Assembly: GCF_002949735.1 (NCBI RefSeq)
Contig: NZ_CP026681.1
Coordinates: forward strand, 7,470,501 to 7,534,500
Reading direction: 5' to 3'
From: Nostoc sp. 'Peltigera membranacea cyanobiont' N6
Lineage (GTDB): Bacteria; Cyanobacteriota; Cyanobacteriia; Cyanobacteriales; Nostocaceae
DNA: 64,000 bases
Part shown: positions 1 to 9,464 of the stretch, one piece after another
Position numbering within the stretch: position 1 is the stretch's first letter
Layout of the letters: the number at the start of each line of letters is the position of its first letter
Translations under genes and position numbers: made by a program
The notes under the pieces: generated by a model
Told to the model about the DNA's origin: nothing
Databases searched by the model: none
Seen by the model: only the letters and a program-made list of their open reading frames with translations

Positions 1-119
1 GACTAAATTATTCAATTTACAGAACTCATCAAATCTTCATGTATTTGAAGCATAGTTTATCTTTTACACTAAAAATAGTGGGAATAATAGAACAAATCAG
101 ATTAAAAAAGTAGTTAGCT

Positions 120-2345
120 ATGAGCCAAATATGTCCTATCTCCAAAACCTGTGCTTGTCGCAATGTTGCACGCTGCCAGACTAAGGAAGCAGGCAGGCTC
201 TTTCTCTGGTTCCCCGTTCCACATACCCTAACAAAAGTCACCTCCTACCTAAAGAAGTTTGCCTTAAAGTATGAATTGATGCACGAGCGTCCAGGTTTGA
301 GTTTGGACTGTAAACCCGGACAGTCCCTAGAAATTGCTCGTAATCTGGCCAAACTACTTGCACCAAGAGAATTAAAAGAGACGCAAGTCCTTTTCATGCA
401 AGGTACTTTCCAACCTCAAATCCACGATTTTAGTGACATCGCCTCATTACAACGCTTCATTAAGTTGAACCAATCCGACTGGCTGGTTGAAATGCTGGCA
501 ACGGAACGATTTACCAGTTACTTCCAACCAATTGTCTCAATTAACGATACATCACAGATTTTTGGATATGAATCGCTCTTGCGGGGACTGGATGAAGAAG
601 GCAATTTAGTGCTACCAACACCAATTGTGGAGTTAGCAACCGAAGCCGGACTTCTACCACAACTAGACCAAGTTGCTCGCCTCAGCGCAATTACTCAATT
701 CAGCCGCTATCAAGTGAGTGGGCACATCTTCATCAATTTTGCACCAACGTCACTTTATGACCCAGCTTTTTGCCTACGTAGTACAGTAGAAGCAATTGAT
801 ATTGCGGGATTTTCTCACGATCGCGTTGTTTTTGAAGTCGTGGAATCAGACAATCCTCAAGATTTAACTCACCTCAAGGCAGTGCTTAAATACTACCGCG
901 ATGCTGGGTTTTTAATCGCTCTTGATGACCTTGGTTCTGGCTATTCCAGCCTAAACTTGCTGCATCAGTTACGTCCAGACTTTATCAAGCTGGATATGGA
1001 GTTAATACGAGATGTACATCAAGACCTTTACAAAGCTTCGATTACCGAGAAGCTTCTAGAGATTACTCAAAAATTAAACATCCAGACCGTTGCTGAAGGA
1101 ATTGAGTGCATTGAGGAACTGAATTGGCTGCGAGAACGAGGTGCAAATTTTGCTCAAGGCTATTTGATTGCTAAACCCAGTGCAGTGCCTATTACTACAA
1201 CCCCTTACTTCGATCCGATCGCATTAACTATAGGATCAGCAAATTCTCAGGTAGTTGAGCAGGTTCAACACCAAAGCGAGTCCGAACGAATTGTGGCAGC
1301 AGTGACGCAGCGCATTCGCCAATCGTTGGAGTTAGACGAGATTTTGCAAACCACAGCAGCCGAAGTGCGACAACTGTTTGAGGTAGACCGAGTGCTGATT
1401 TACCAGTTTGAGCCAGACTGGAGTGGATTAGTTGCTGTAGAATCCTTAGCAGAAGGGTGTATGTCGATTTTTGGATTTCACGTCATGGATACCTGCTTTC
1501 AATCTACCCGTGCAGCTTACTATCAACAAGGTAACACCAGAGCGATCGAAGACATTGAAAATGCGGGACTATCGCCGTGTCATATTCACCTCCTCCGAAG
1601 TCTGCAAATCCGGGCAAACCTTGTTGTGCCAATTTTGCAGCAAGAGCGGTTGTGGGGACTATTGATCGCTCACCAATGCCGTCAGCCCAGACAATGGCAG
1701 CAATCGGAGATTAACTTGTTTAACCAGTTAGCAGGTCAAGCTGCGATCGCTATTCAGCAATCAGAACTTTACCACCAATTACAACAAGCAAACCAAGAAT
1801 TACAGCGCCTTGCCTGTTCGGATGGTCTAACCCAAGTAGGAAATCGACGCTGCTTTGATGACACATTCAACGCACAGTGGCAAAGGTTGGCACGAGAGCA
1901 AGGTTCGCTATCTTTAATTTTGTGTGATGTCGATTACTTTAAGCTTTACAACGACACGCATGGACATCTGGCAGGAGATGATGCACTCAGACAGGTTGCC
2001 AAGGCAATCTCTCAGACAGTTAAACGCCCTGCTGATTTAGTTGCTCGTTATGGTGGAGAAGAGTTTGCAGTCATTTTGCCGAATACTGATATGGAAGGGG
2101 CTATTGCAGTTGCAAGAGATATTCAGACCAATATTAGCGCATTAAAAATGCCTCATTCCCATTCTCAGATTAGTGAATTCATTACCCTCAGTCTTGGTGT
2201 GGCAACCATCACTCCTCATCGCCAATTATCTCCCGCAACCTTAATTGCTGCTGCCGATCAGGGACTCTACCAGGCAAAAGCCCAAGGAAGAAATTGTGTG
2301 GTGCAGATGGACTGTGAGGATGTTGAACCTAAATCTCTCATTTAG
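120..2345 (+). CDS. EAL-GAF-GGDEF protein, candidate cyanobacteriochrome-controlled c-di-GMP enzyme
   Basis: 741 residues. A short N-terminal segment carries four cysteines (C5, C11, C13, C19). An EAL phosphodiesterase domain follows (about 130-355) with its catalytic set intact: ESL at 151-153, INFAP, DDLGSG at 269-274, KLDM, AEGIE and QGY. A GAF domain (about 385-550) has D457-T-C459-F and C487-H488, the two-cysteine pattern of DXCF cyanobacteriochromes. A GGDEF cyclase domain (about 560-732) has GGEEF at 645-649 and an RxxD product-inhibition site (RPAD, 636-639) five residues upstream. Both making and degrading c-di-GMP therefore look possible, with the GAF domain as a likely light or ligand switch. 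The first ATG is preferred because the Cys-rich start flows directly into conserved-looking sequence; M54 is an alternative. Domain calls are firm; bilin binding is inferred. Confidence 0.9.
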   Translation: MSQICPISKTCACRNVARCQTKEAGRLFLWFPVPHTLTKVTSYLKKFALKYELMHERPGLSLDCKPGQSLEIARNLAKLLAPRELKETQVLFMQGTFQPQIHDFSDIASLQRFIKLNQSDWLVEMLATERFTSYFQPIVSINDTSQIFGYESLLRGLDEEGNLVLPTPIVELATEAGLLPQLDQVARLSAITQFSRYQVSGHIFINFAPTSLYDPAFCLRSTVEAIDIAGFSHDRVVFEVVESDNPQDLTHLKAVLKYYRDAGFLIALDDLGSGYSSLNLLHQLRPDFIKLDMELIRDVHQDLYKASITEKLLEITQKLNIQTVAEGIECIEELNWLRERGANFAQGYLIAKPSAVPITTTPYFDPIALTIGSANSQVVEQVQHQSESERIVAAVTQRIRQSLELDEILQTTAAEVRQLFEVDRVLIYQFEPDWSGLVAVESLAEGCMSIFGFHVMDTCFQSTRAAYYQQGNTRAIEDIENAGLSPCHIHLLRSLQIRANLVVPILQQERLWGLLIAHQCRQPRQWQQSEINLFNQLAGQAAIAIQQSELYHQLQQANQELQRLACSDGLTQVGNRRCFDDTFNAQWQRLAREQGSLSLILCDVDYFKLYNDTHGHLAGDDALRQVAKAISQTVKRPADLVARYGGEEFAVILPNTDMEGAIAVARDIQTNISALKMPHSHSQISEFITLSLGVATITPHRQLSPATLIAAADQGLYQAKAQGRNCVVQMDCEDVEPKSLI

Positions 2346-2660
2346 CTACCAGTTTCCATTTCCTCTGCCCTTGGAAGTGCCCTTTTCCAATCACCTGTAT
2401 GATGCATTGGTGGAGGCGTAAAAAAAAATGACTCCTTATACCATTTAGGTATTGAGTGTTGTAGCAGCAGCTATTCCATCGGCTGAGGAGGTAATCTTGA
2501 TAAGGGTTGAGAAAACTGAGACCTTGGTTACTACGTTCGCGACGTTCACTAAAAGTTGAGCTACGCAAGTAATTAAATACGGTAGTTTTAGAGACTCCCA
2601 GTTCCTGAGCGATTGCTTGCCCTGACGATCGCAAAGATAAGAACCGCTAAAAAGCTCATA
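2338..2660 (-). pseudogene. ISL3-family transposase remnant
   Basis: The minus-strand reading has a helix-turn-helix-like start (GQAIAQELGVSKTTVFNYL), then an RSNQG..LNPYQDYLLSRWN stretch typical of ISL3-family transposases. After RWN the sequence loses resemblance, and in-frame TGA and TAG codons lie just upstream, so only an internal piece of about 70 codons survives. I saw no terminal inverted repeats. It abuts the 3' end of the EAL-GGDEF gene and is probably the residue of an old insertion. The family call is from motif memory. Confidence 0.6.
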
Positions 2661-2735
2661 TTGAAGCCGAAAAATTTCCTAGTTAATTACATCTTTAAAG
2701 GCGAACAGAAGCAACTGTTCTAACTGCTAAAGCTC

Positions 2736-3473
2736 TTAGTATTTATTCTCCCAGAATTTTTTCCGAGATATCAGATATATCCCTAGCAGTGATATACCCG
2801 CTATCATTGCAGGTTCGGGTATGGGTTTGATTTCGGCATAAATAGCTGTTCTATTTGTCCCTCCTTCAAGAGCCTTAACACTTATCTGGGGAATGTCTGG
2901 ATTAAAGCCAGTTAACTCAAGCGTGTATTTATTGCCTTCAAAGGTGAAACTGCGATCGCTCAAATTTTTGTCTATGAATACAAAGTCTGCATTATCTTCA
3001 GGATCTGTTGCGTCATTAGGTGTATTTACTAGATGCAACTTGAAGTCAAAAACTTGGCTGATTCCAGTGGGAGGGTTGAAGGATACATTGAGATTTAAAG
3101 GTACAAATTCAACGCTTGTACCTTTGAGTACCGTTCCATTAAAGTAAGTCAAATCAGCTATTTTGAATGCAGAGTTGATGTCTGCTGAGAATGAACTTCC
3201 ATTAAAGGTAAGTTTATTTGAGCCTGTGACTGTACACCCAGGAGTACTTGGATTTGATGGACAAACATTAGCATCGCCCCAAGTAAATGTGTTGCTTCCC
3301 ACACCTGTATATACGGGATTGGTATCGGTGCTTCCTGGAGTAGGTTCTCCCCATGTACCACTAGAGATACCAGAAAAAGTGAGAGCATCTGCTTGACCAG
3401 AGAAACTAAATCCTGTGGTTGCACTCATAAAAAAACTAGATATAGCAGTCGCAAAAATCAAACTTAGTTTCAT
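2736..3473 (-). CDS. PEP-CTERM sorting-domain secreted protein
   Basis: 245 residues. An N-terminal signal peptide (about 1-29) precedes a Gly/Thr/Asn-rich, probably all-beta body that begins FSGISSGTWGEPTPGS and resembles the choice-of-anchor domains of cyanobacterial exported proteins. The C-terminus is a clear PEP-CTERM signal: IPEP near residue 218, a hydrophobic segment, then a basic tail (SRKKF). Such proteins are handled by exosortase and usually end up in the envelope or extracellular polymer. No exosortase gene lies nearby. Four Cys are present, including two close together (NVCPSNPSTPGC). Function beyond surface localisation is unknown. Confidence 0.85.
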   Translation of the reverse strand: MKLSLIFATAISSFFMSATTGFSFSGQADALTFSGISSGTWGEPTPGSTDTNPVYTGVGSNTFTWGDANVCPSNPSTPGCTVTGSNKLTFNGSSFSADINSAFKIADLTYFNGTVLKGTSVEFVPLNLNVSFNPPTGISQVFDFKLHLVNTPNDATDPEDNADFVFIDKNLSDRSFTFEGNKYTLELTGFNPDIPQISVKALEGGTNRTAIYAEIKPIPEPAMIAGISLLGIYLISRKKFWENKY

Positions 3474-3784
3474 AACTTAGGTTTCAATTCTCATCTTTGA
3501 ACTTTTTTCAACTAGATATCTACTCTACGTTAGTGAATTTACTGAAAATACGCCAATATCTTATTGTAATTTTTATAAAGACTTTATACTTGTTTAAGTT
3601 TGTTTAACAATAAATTTATATTTATTAAGCTAAATTTATGGATTGTTTAAATATTTTACCATTTTATAATTAGAAAACTATTTGTGTAGGTGTAGCCCGT
3701 CGTAGACATGGCTACTTTAATTTATGCCCTGACTAATTGTCAAGTTTATATCAAGTTATTTTTCAATAGTTTTCAGCGTTTTTC
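3474..3784. other. Gene-free AT-rich interval
   Basis: Very AT-rich spacer upstream of the PEP-CTERM gene and downstream of the TPR gene. At about 3688-3712 it holds a degenerate copy of the small dispersed repeat reading GTAGCCCGTCGTAGACAT. I see no open frame, RNA gene or strong terminator. Confidence 0.6.
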
Positions 3785-5959
3785 TTATAACTTTGACAAA
3801 ATCTCTGGCAACAACTGACTAGGAATTTTAGATAAAGCCAGATTTTGTCCCTGTATCCCTAATTCATTATGAAAAGCGCGAATAGTTTTTACCACATAAG
3901 TAAAAGTTGTTTGATAAGCTTCGGGTTGTTTGCTTAATCCTTTTAAGGCTTTTAAATGGTTTTCTAATGCTACTTCTAGGTGTTGAGAACGTGTTGGTTT
4001 GTCACCATTAAATGACTTATCTATTACTAGCTGATAATGTGCTAATCCCAGGTTATTATAAGAGGCAAGCAAATCGAAACTTAAAAGAGTACCGCTCAGT
4101 GAGTGAGCCAAGTCTATGGCCTCTTCGTAAGCACTGATGCATAGTTGTAGGTAGTTTTGCCGTGCCTGTTTAGTTGTCTGAGATAGGTTTGCTAAATGCC
4201 AGTAGGCAGTACCCAGATTATTTTGTGTAGCGGCGCAGGCACTAGGAACATTAGCTGGAGTGCGATATTTGAGAGCTTCACTATAGACATTAATCGCTAG
4301 TTGGAGATTTTGGGCAGGTTGTTCGTATTGTGCCAGATTCCAACAAGCAGTACCGATATTATTTTGAATCATGCCATACTTAAGCGGTTCTTCTTTGGGG
4401 TTGTAGTGTATGAGTGCTTCGTTGTAAGCTGCGATCGCTTTCTTTAAATGCACAATTGGTTGATTATATTGCCCTAGATGCCAGTAAGCAGTACCTAAAT
4501 TGTTTTGGCAAGCCGCATACTTTAATGAATCCATCTCGGCTGTACGGTAGCTGAGTGCTTCACTGTAAGCTAAAATTGCTTGCTGCCAATTTTCAGATGG
4601 GTGAGAAAAACGAGCTAAATCACCATAAGCTGTCCCCAAATTATTTTGCACGCGAGCGTAAGTTTCTCGATGTGTCTGGGGTGACATCATCTTTAACGCC
4701 AACTGATAAAATTCTATTGCCTGCTCTATATAAGTTTGCCCTTCCTCAGAATTTGGTGGTGTGCGGTATAGCATCCAGTAGAGTGTGCCCAAATCATTCA
4801 AGATATCTGGAAGTTGCGATGAAGTTTCGTCATAGCTAATTGCCTCCTGATAGGCAATAATTGCCACCATCAGGTTTTCTAGAGTTGAATCTCCTTGCTC
4901 AATGCGAAGGCGGTATAAAGTGCCCAAGCGATGATAAGCTTCTGCTAGTATCTCCCCTGGAACTTGATTTTTGTGTAATTCTTCAATCTCCAGCAAAATC
5001 TGCTGCGGTTGTAAGTAATCTTCAGTATTTTGAGCAGAGTTTGTGTTGATTGTTGCTATTACTAGTTCTGTTAACTCGCTACTAACATAAGATAAAGATG
5101 ACAGCGATTGATTATCATTACCACTACCAGACCTATTAGTAAATTCCTGCTGTTGTGGCGTAGCTTCCTGGGTTTGATGTACGTCATTCTCTTGTATCTC
5201 TGCTGGGAAATCGGAATTGTTTTCAAACTTGAACTCGGTGGCTACCGTTCTGAGTTCTGCTTGGCTAACTGATTCATCTATAATCGACTGCTCAATATTC
5301 TCTAAATCCAAGCTTCCAGAACGTGAAAAACGTTCTGGATAGCCTGCTTGAGTTGCTGGCGTGGGTTCTCCAGCAAATACAAATACGCCAGTCCGGCAAC
5401 GCCAAAACTGTGGTGCTGATTGCTTGATGGCAGATAACCAAGGGCGCGGTATCCACAACAGCAAGTTAGATTCTAGGAATCGGCTGGATTCTTGGGTAGA
5501 AAAATATTGTTCGCTTAAACGAAGATAGTGTAAAAATAAACGCTGTGTTGCGACTGGTTGCTTGGTGAGATGCTCCACACCTACAATCTGAAATGCTGGG
5601 ACTGGAAAAGGTCTTCCAGGGGTATCTTTTGATGCCCCAATAATTGGCGGTGGATAATTTGCCAGCCATTGATTTATCTGGACTATGGGATTGGGGTCGT
5701 TTAAATTCAAACGTAACGTAACTAATCGCGGATAAGCTGGAGTGCTATTTTCCTGAGCATTTGATGACCGATATAGCACCTGTCCAACAGGATAAGCCAA
5801 TGTAGAATGCAAACGGGCTGCTACTTGATTTCTTAAGTGTAAATTATCACATACAGATAAAAAAAGTTGTCGTCGCAAGCCAAGACTTAAGGCAAGTTTC
5901 AGGCGGTGGTATACTTGCCGATTCCAAGTTGAATTATTGTTGTATGCAGTATCATTCAC
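3785..5959 (-). CDS. Tetratricopeptide-repeat protein
   Basis: 724 residues. The first 230 or so form an unrecognised globular region (NRQVYHRLKLALSLGLRRQ..) that I cannot assign. An acidic, Gln/Ser-rich linker follows (about 240-320). From about 330 to 660 there are at least six TPR-like units with a regular spacing of about 44-48 residues, each containing NNLGTAYW(H/N)L or close variants. This marks a long TPR solenoid for protein-protein interaction. There is no signal peptide or membrane segment, so it is probably cytoplasmic. It stands alone, with a 257-base gap to the upstream Psb34-like gene. The partner and process are unknown. Confidence 0.8.
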   Translation of the reverse strand: MNDTAYNNNSTWNRQVYHRLKLALSLGLRRQLFLSVCDNLHLRNQVAARLHSTLAYPVGQVLYRSSNAQENSTPAYPRLVTLRLNLNDPNPIVQINQWLANYPPPIIGASKDTPGRPFPVPAFQIVGVEHLTKQPVATQRLFLHYLRLSEQYFSTQESSRFLESNLLLWIPRPWLSAIKQSAPQFWRCRTGVFVFAGEPTPATQAGYPERFSRSGSLDLENIEQSIIDESVSQAELRTVATEFKFENNSDFPAEIQENDVHQTQEATPQQQEFTNRSGSGNDNQSLSSLSYVSSELTELVIATINTNSAQNTEDYLQPQQILLEIEELHKNQVPGEILAEAYHRLGTLYRLRIEQGDSTLENLMVAIIAYQEAISYDETSSQLPDILNDLGTLYWMLYRTPPNSEEGQTYIEQAIEFYQLALKMMSPQTHRETYARVQNNLGTAYGDLARFSHPSENWQQAILAYSEALSYRTAEMDSLKYAACQNNLGTAYWHLGQYNQPIVHLKKAIAAYNEALIHYNPKEEPLKYGMIQNNIGTACWNLAQYEQPAQNLQLAINVYSEALKYRTPANVPSACAATQNNLGTAYWHLANLSQTTKQARQNYLQLCISAYEEAIDLAHSLSGTLLSFDLLASYNNLGLAHYQLVIDKSFNGDKPTRSQHLEVALENHLKALKGLSKQPEAYQTTFTYVVKTIRAFHNELGIQGQNLALSKIPSQLLPEILSKL

Positions 5960-6216
5960 GCTTAAAGAGCCAAAACAAAGTATATATCACCGTTCTGGGT
6001 GCATCCAAGTGGGCTAAACTCATGATAGAAATCATTTTTAAATAGATATTGTGCTGCTCAGGATAAATTAAGCCTTTATAAATATAAACAAATAAGTATA
6101 TAATTATACTTTAATTGCCAGTTCAATTTTAACAAAAAATAAAAAACCAGGCCCCTATTTAAATTGGAACCTGAAAAACTATAAAGAAGATGAAGTTTTC
6201 TGAAAATATTTTACGA

Positions 6217-6396
6217 TCAACTGCTCTTAGAAACGAAGAAGGCGACTAGAATCAAGGCGACAACCAAAGCTGTAGCGGCGATTCCTAGTATGAGATAAGT
6301 TCGTTTTTGCCCTTCTGAGGGAGGTTCTGCTTGATAAATCTTTGGTTCCCGGGCAAAATTATTCAGAAGGCCGCCTTCTTCATTGGTATAGGGCAT
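6217..6396 (-). CDS. psb34: Small single-TM protein resembling photosystem II assembly factor Psb34
   Basis: 59 residues. It begins MPYTNEEGGLLNNFAREPK, then a YQAEPPSEGQKR linker, one transmembrane helix (about 34-54, YLILGIAATALVVALILVAF) and a short FVSKSS tail. The N-terminal motif (xYTxEGGxLNNFAxEPK) plus one TM helix matches what I recall of Psb34, an HLIP-like subunit of photosystem II assembly intermediates. AAGGA lies at a good distance before the ATG. Two HLIP genes elsewhere in the window fit the same photosystem-assembly theme. The reading frame is secure; the family name is from memory. Confidence 0.75.
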   Translation of the reverse strand: MPYTNEEGGLLNNFAREPKIYQAEPPSEGQKRTYLILGIAATALVVALILVAFFVSKSS

Positions 6397-6481
6397 GAAT
6401 TAATTCCTTTATCTTTATCGTTAATTTAATGTTACATAAATGCTAAATCCGCTCTGAAACTGCTAGACAAATCGTTACATT

Positions 6482-6541
6482 GGGGATTGGGGATTGGGAT
6501 TAGAGAACTTTTTCCTAGTACCCAGTCCCCAGTCCCCAGTC
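6482..6541. repeat. Heptamer repeat tract (GGGGATT / CCCCAGT)
   Basis: Tandem GGGGATT units at the left and CCCCAGT units at the right flank about 20 bases of unique sequence, giving an imperfect inverted repeat between the Psb34-like gene and thiO-thiG. This is the short tandem repeat type common in Nostocales spacers. Confidence 0.85.
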
Positions 6542-6542
6542 C

Positions 6543-8522
6543 CTAACTAGTAATTGTCCCGGTGAGAGGTGAACTAGGACTGGCATAATCTTTGATGGGC
6601 ATCCTGCCAGCAAGGTATGCTAGACGACCGGCGACTGTTGCTAAATTCATGGCACGAGCCATTGCTGCTGGGTTTGGAGAAAGTGCGATCGCACTATTAA
6701 TTAATAAAACATCTGCTCCCAATTCCATTGCTTGAGCGGCTTCTGAGGGTGAACCAATACCTGCATCTACCACCACCGGTATACCTGCATTTTCGATGAT
6801 GATTTGGATGTTGGCGGTTGTCTTTAGCCCTTGTCCAGAACCAATTGGCGATGCCAAAGGCATTACCGTCGCACAGCCTACTTCTTCTAACCGCTTGGCT
6901 AACATGGGGTCAGCGTTAATATAGGGCAAGACTGCAAAACCTTCTTTCACTAGTTGTTCTGCGGCTTGCAGCGTCCCAATTGGATCTGGGAGTAAATACT
7001 TAAGGTCAGGTATTACTTCTAACTTGACAAAATTATTATCTTCCTGCCCTAACAATTTCGCCATTTCTCGTCCCAAACGCGCTACCCGAATCGCCTCTTC
7101 AGCTGTTTGACAACCTGCGGTATTGGGTAACATCCAAATTTTTGTCCAATCTAAAGCTTCAGCTAAACCTTCATGTCCGGGGGCTTTAGTTTGTACCCGT
7201 CGGACTGCCACGGTGACAATTTGGCAATCACTGGCAATGACGCTTTGCTGCATTTCTTCAATGCTGCGATACTTACCAGTTCCCGTCATCAAGCGGGATT
7301 GAAAGGTTTTGCCAGCAATAATTAGTGGGGAGTCTTGAATAGGGAGTGGGGATATAGCAGTATGATGCCCGTTAGAGAAATTGGCAGAGTGAGTCAGCAT
7401 TGGGGTGGAGGTAGATGGCTGGGATTGGAAGCGTGAATAGTGAAAATCAGCAAGTAGAGGATCGGGCTTTTGTTCTAATATTAAGTCGGCAATCAATGAG
7501 GCTGTTACGGGTGTCAGTAGAATTCCGTTACGGTAATGACCAGTTGCAAAGGTTAAATTTTGACAGTGAGTAGTGCCAAGGATGGGTAACTCATCGGGGG
7601 TGGCTGGGCGAAATCCCCACCAGAACTCTTGGATGGGATAATGCTTTAATTGGGGATACAGCCGGATGGCAGCTTGTAATAATTTTTGAATGCCGTCTGG
7701 GGTGTTGTTGGGGGTGAAGCCAACGTCTTCGCTTGTTGCCCCGATAACCAGGCGATCGCATCTTGGTACGATGTAAATATTCTGCCCAAACAAAACCCGC
7801 TTCAAGGGCAAGTCTGGCGCAAATTCTGGTATCCGCACACTCAGCATTTGTCCTTTTCTGGGTACCACTGGTAGCGGTAATAACTCATTTGACCAAGCAC
7901 CTGAAGCTAAAACATAGTGCGCGGCGCGAATTATTCCAGCATTGGTTTGCACGCCAACCACTTGTCCTTGCTGCTGTAAAAATCCTTCTACCGTAATACC
8001 ATCTTTGAGTTCAACACCAATAGATTCAGCCGCAGTCCGCAATACGTGAGCTAGAGCCTTATTATCAACTTGTGCGTCTTCAGGATACCACCAGCCACCA
8101 ACTACCTCTGCTCCCAATCCTGGCTGATATTGATGAATTGCCTCTTTATTTAACCAGTAAGCAGGAGAAAAGTTGGAAGCAGAGGGAGAAACTTCCCCCC
8201 TGCCCCCTGCCCCCTGCCCTCCAGCCTCTGCAAATACGGGTGCGAGGATACCACAAGGACGGTAGCCAGTATTTAAGCCGGTTAGTTCTTCTAATTTGCG
8301 CGTCCAGTCGGGATATAAAGCACGAGATCGCCAACACAATGAAAGCATTGCCTCATTAGTGATGTTTTCCGCATCTGGTGCTAACATCCCGGCGGCGGCG
8401 TGGGTAGCGGCAGCCTGAAAGTCACGACAAAGCACGGTGACGTTTGTCCCGCGCAATTTTAGTTCAATGGCGATCGCTAAACCAATAACGCCGCCACCAA
8501 TAATTACGATCTCACTAGTCAT
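6543..8522 (-). CDS. thiO/thiG: Bifunctional glycine oxidase / thiazole synthase (ThiO-ThiG fusion)
   Basis: 659 residues. Residues 1-385 are a glycine oxidase-type flavoenzyme with a [13 protein letters not shown] dinucleotide-binding start, HAAAGMLAP, and [11 protein letters not shown] near the end. After a Ser/Thr-rich linker, ThiG runs from about 398 to 650 ([16 protein letters not shown], the Schiff-base lysine in FVKLEV near 499, and the phosphate-binding [19 protein letters not shown]). ThiO makes dehydroglycine, which ThiG joins with DXP and ThiS thiocarboxylate to build the thiamine thiazole ring, so fusion would channel an unstable imine. Residues 99-119 ([12 protein letters not shown]..) are encoded by a CCCCCTG heptamer tract and look like an insertion. 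The start codon lies in an ATGACTA repeat. No TPP riboswitch was seen upstream. Confidence 0.92.
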   Translation of the reverse strand: MTSEIVIIGGGVIGLAIAIELKLRGTNVTVLCRDFQAAATHAAAGMLAPDAENITNEAMLSLCWRSRALYPDWTRKLEELTGLNTGYRPCGILAPVFAEAGGQGAGGRGEVSPSASNFSPAYWLNKEAIHQYQPGLGAEVVGGWWYPEDAQVDNKALAHVLRTAAESIGVELKDGITVEGFLQQQGQVVGVQTNAGIIRAAHYVLASGAWSNELLPLPVVPRKGQMLSVRIPEFAPDLPLKRVLFGQNIYIVPRCDRLVIGATSEDVGFTPNNTPDGIQKLLQAAIRLYPQLKHYPIQEFWWGFRPATPDELPILGTTHCQNLTFATGHYRNGILLTPVTASLIADLILEQKPDPLLADFHYSRFQSQPSTSTPMLTHSANFSNGHHTAISPLPIQDSPLIIAGKTFQSRLMTGTGKYRSIEEMQQSVIASDCQIVTVAVRRVQTKAPGHEGLAEALDWTKIWMLPNTAGCQTAEEAIRVARLGREMAKLLGQEDNNFVKLEVIPDLKYLLPDPIGTLQAAEQLVKEGFAVLPYINADPMLAKRLEEVGCATVMPLASPIGSGQGLKTTANIQIIIENAGIPVVVDAGIGSPSEAAQAMELGADVLLINSAIALSPNPAAMARAMNLATVAGRLAYLAGRMPIKDYASPSSPLTGTITS

Positions 8523-8622
8523 TAGTCATTAGTCATTGATCGTTAGCCATTTATCATTAGTACATAACTAATAACTCATAACTAATTAACTCATAACTTA
8601 TAACTTATAACTCATAACTAAA
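8518..8622. repeat. Heptamer-like repeat tract (ATTAGTC and ATAACTC/ATAACTT units)
   Basis: Consecutive ATTAGTC units are followed by several ATAACTC/ATAACTT units, filling the gap between thiO-thiG and the small membrane-protein gene. The first unit contains the thiO-thiG start codon on the minus strand. Confidence 0.8.
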
Positions 8623-8635
8623 GACGGATCTATCG

Positions 8636-9034
8636 TTACCACAAGGCTCGAATTGGTTCGTTGCCTTGATTCGTGTTGCTGGATGGCGTTTCTGTTGCCG
8701 AACTATCTGTATTGTTTTCTGTTGTACTATCAGCAGGTGATGTTGAGTCTTCAGAAGGATTCTGAGCAACGTTACTTCTATTGTCAGGTCTTGCGGGTAC
8801 AATAGAGCGCTTGTTTTCGTTTGTTTCAGTTGTTTCATTTCCTTCAGTTGCAGTTTCTTCATTTTTGCTGCCAGCACTGCTATTAACATTGATATTAGCT
8901 GGCAGGACTTTTGCTGCTTTACCGCCGGGAGCGTTAGCGCTTTGCACGCCCATAGGAAAATTGATGCCTAGTAATGTACCAAGCAGAATGGCCAAACCTC
9001 CAGCCATTAAAATCAGGGGTGTCCATCTACCCAT
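8636..9034 (-). CDS. Small membrane-anchored protein with low-complexity tail
   Basis: 132 residues. The N-terminus is one hydrophobic helix (MGRWTPLILMAGGLAILLGTLLG, about 5-24). The rest is strongly polar and biased to Thr, Ser, Glu and Asn (about 55-128), probably disordered outside the membrane or in the cytoplasm. The gene follows the ferredoxin gene by 16 bases on the same strand, so the two are probably co-transcribed. An overlapping frame at 8605-8889 lacks the TM start and was not chosen. Unrecognised; no function proposed. Confidence 0.6.
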   Translation of the reverse strand: MGRWTPLILMAGGLAILLGTLLGINFPMGVQSANAPGGKAAKVLPANINVNSSAGSKNEETATEGNETTETNENKRSIVPARPDNRSNVAQNPSEDSTSPADSTTENNTDSSATETPSSNTNQGNEPIRALW

Positions 9035-9050
9035 CTTGTCTTACTCCTTT

Positions 9051-9389
9051 TTAACCTTTTGGTGTCCACACTATTCGAGAACCTTGTCCCCAAAATCCAT
9101 CAAACTTTGTCACTTTCACATCGCCTAAAACCTGAGTTTGGCAGGCTAAACGTAAGTCTGTTGTAGGAGAATGGGGAGGAAGCGAACGCCGGGTTCGATC
9201 GCGCCAATTCGCTGTTGATACTTTGCCCTCTACCTTAACCGCACAGGTTCCGCAACTGCCAATGCCTCGACAGTTTATTACCTTAGCACCGTCATTGTAG
9301 AGGTCAATACCATTTTGCAGCAAAATTGCTCGGAGATTGCTTCCGCTTACGCACTCAATTGTTTTACCTTCAGCTACTACCTTAGGCAT
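9051..9389 (-). CDS. 2Fe-2S ferredoxin-like protein
   Basis: 112 residues from the preferred internal ATG (MPKVVAEGKTIECVSGSNLR). Cluster ligands are C40, C46, C49 and C83, i.e. CRGIGSCGTC plus LACQTQ (CX5CX2C..C), as in the 2Fe-2S ferredoxin beta-grasp fold. A longer frame starting at 9431 would overlap the divergent cimA frame and adds an unconserved-looking MCQYTTKRQFG segment, so the shorter start is chosen. It is soluble, probably a one-electron carrier; the redox partner is unknown. The divergent gene 75 bases away is citramalate synthase; the downstream gene is a small membrane protein. Confidence 0.85.
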   Translation of the reverse strand: MPKVVAEGKTIECVSGSNLRAILLQNGIDLYNDGAKVINCRGIGSCGTCAVKVEGKVSTANWRDRTRRSLPPHSPTTDLRLACQTQVLGDVKVTKFDGFWGQGSRIVWTPKG

Positions 9390-9464
9390 TTTTAAATTGC
9401 CAAACTGGCGTTTTGTTGTATATTGACACATTGCCTCGAAAGTTGTCTCGTCGGTCCCAGTTTT

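Noticed and set aside
29..241. 70-codon minus frame at the window start
   Set aside because: It overlaps the conserved-looking N-terminus of the c-di-GMP enzyme on the other strand.
8522..8640. TPP riboswitch before thiO-thiG
   Set aside because: Only heptamer repeats are present; no thi-box conserved segments seen.
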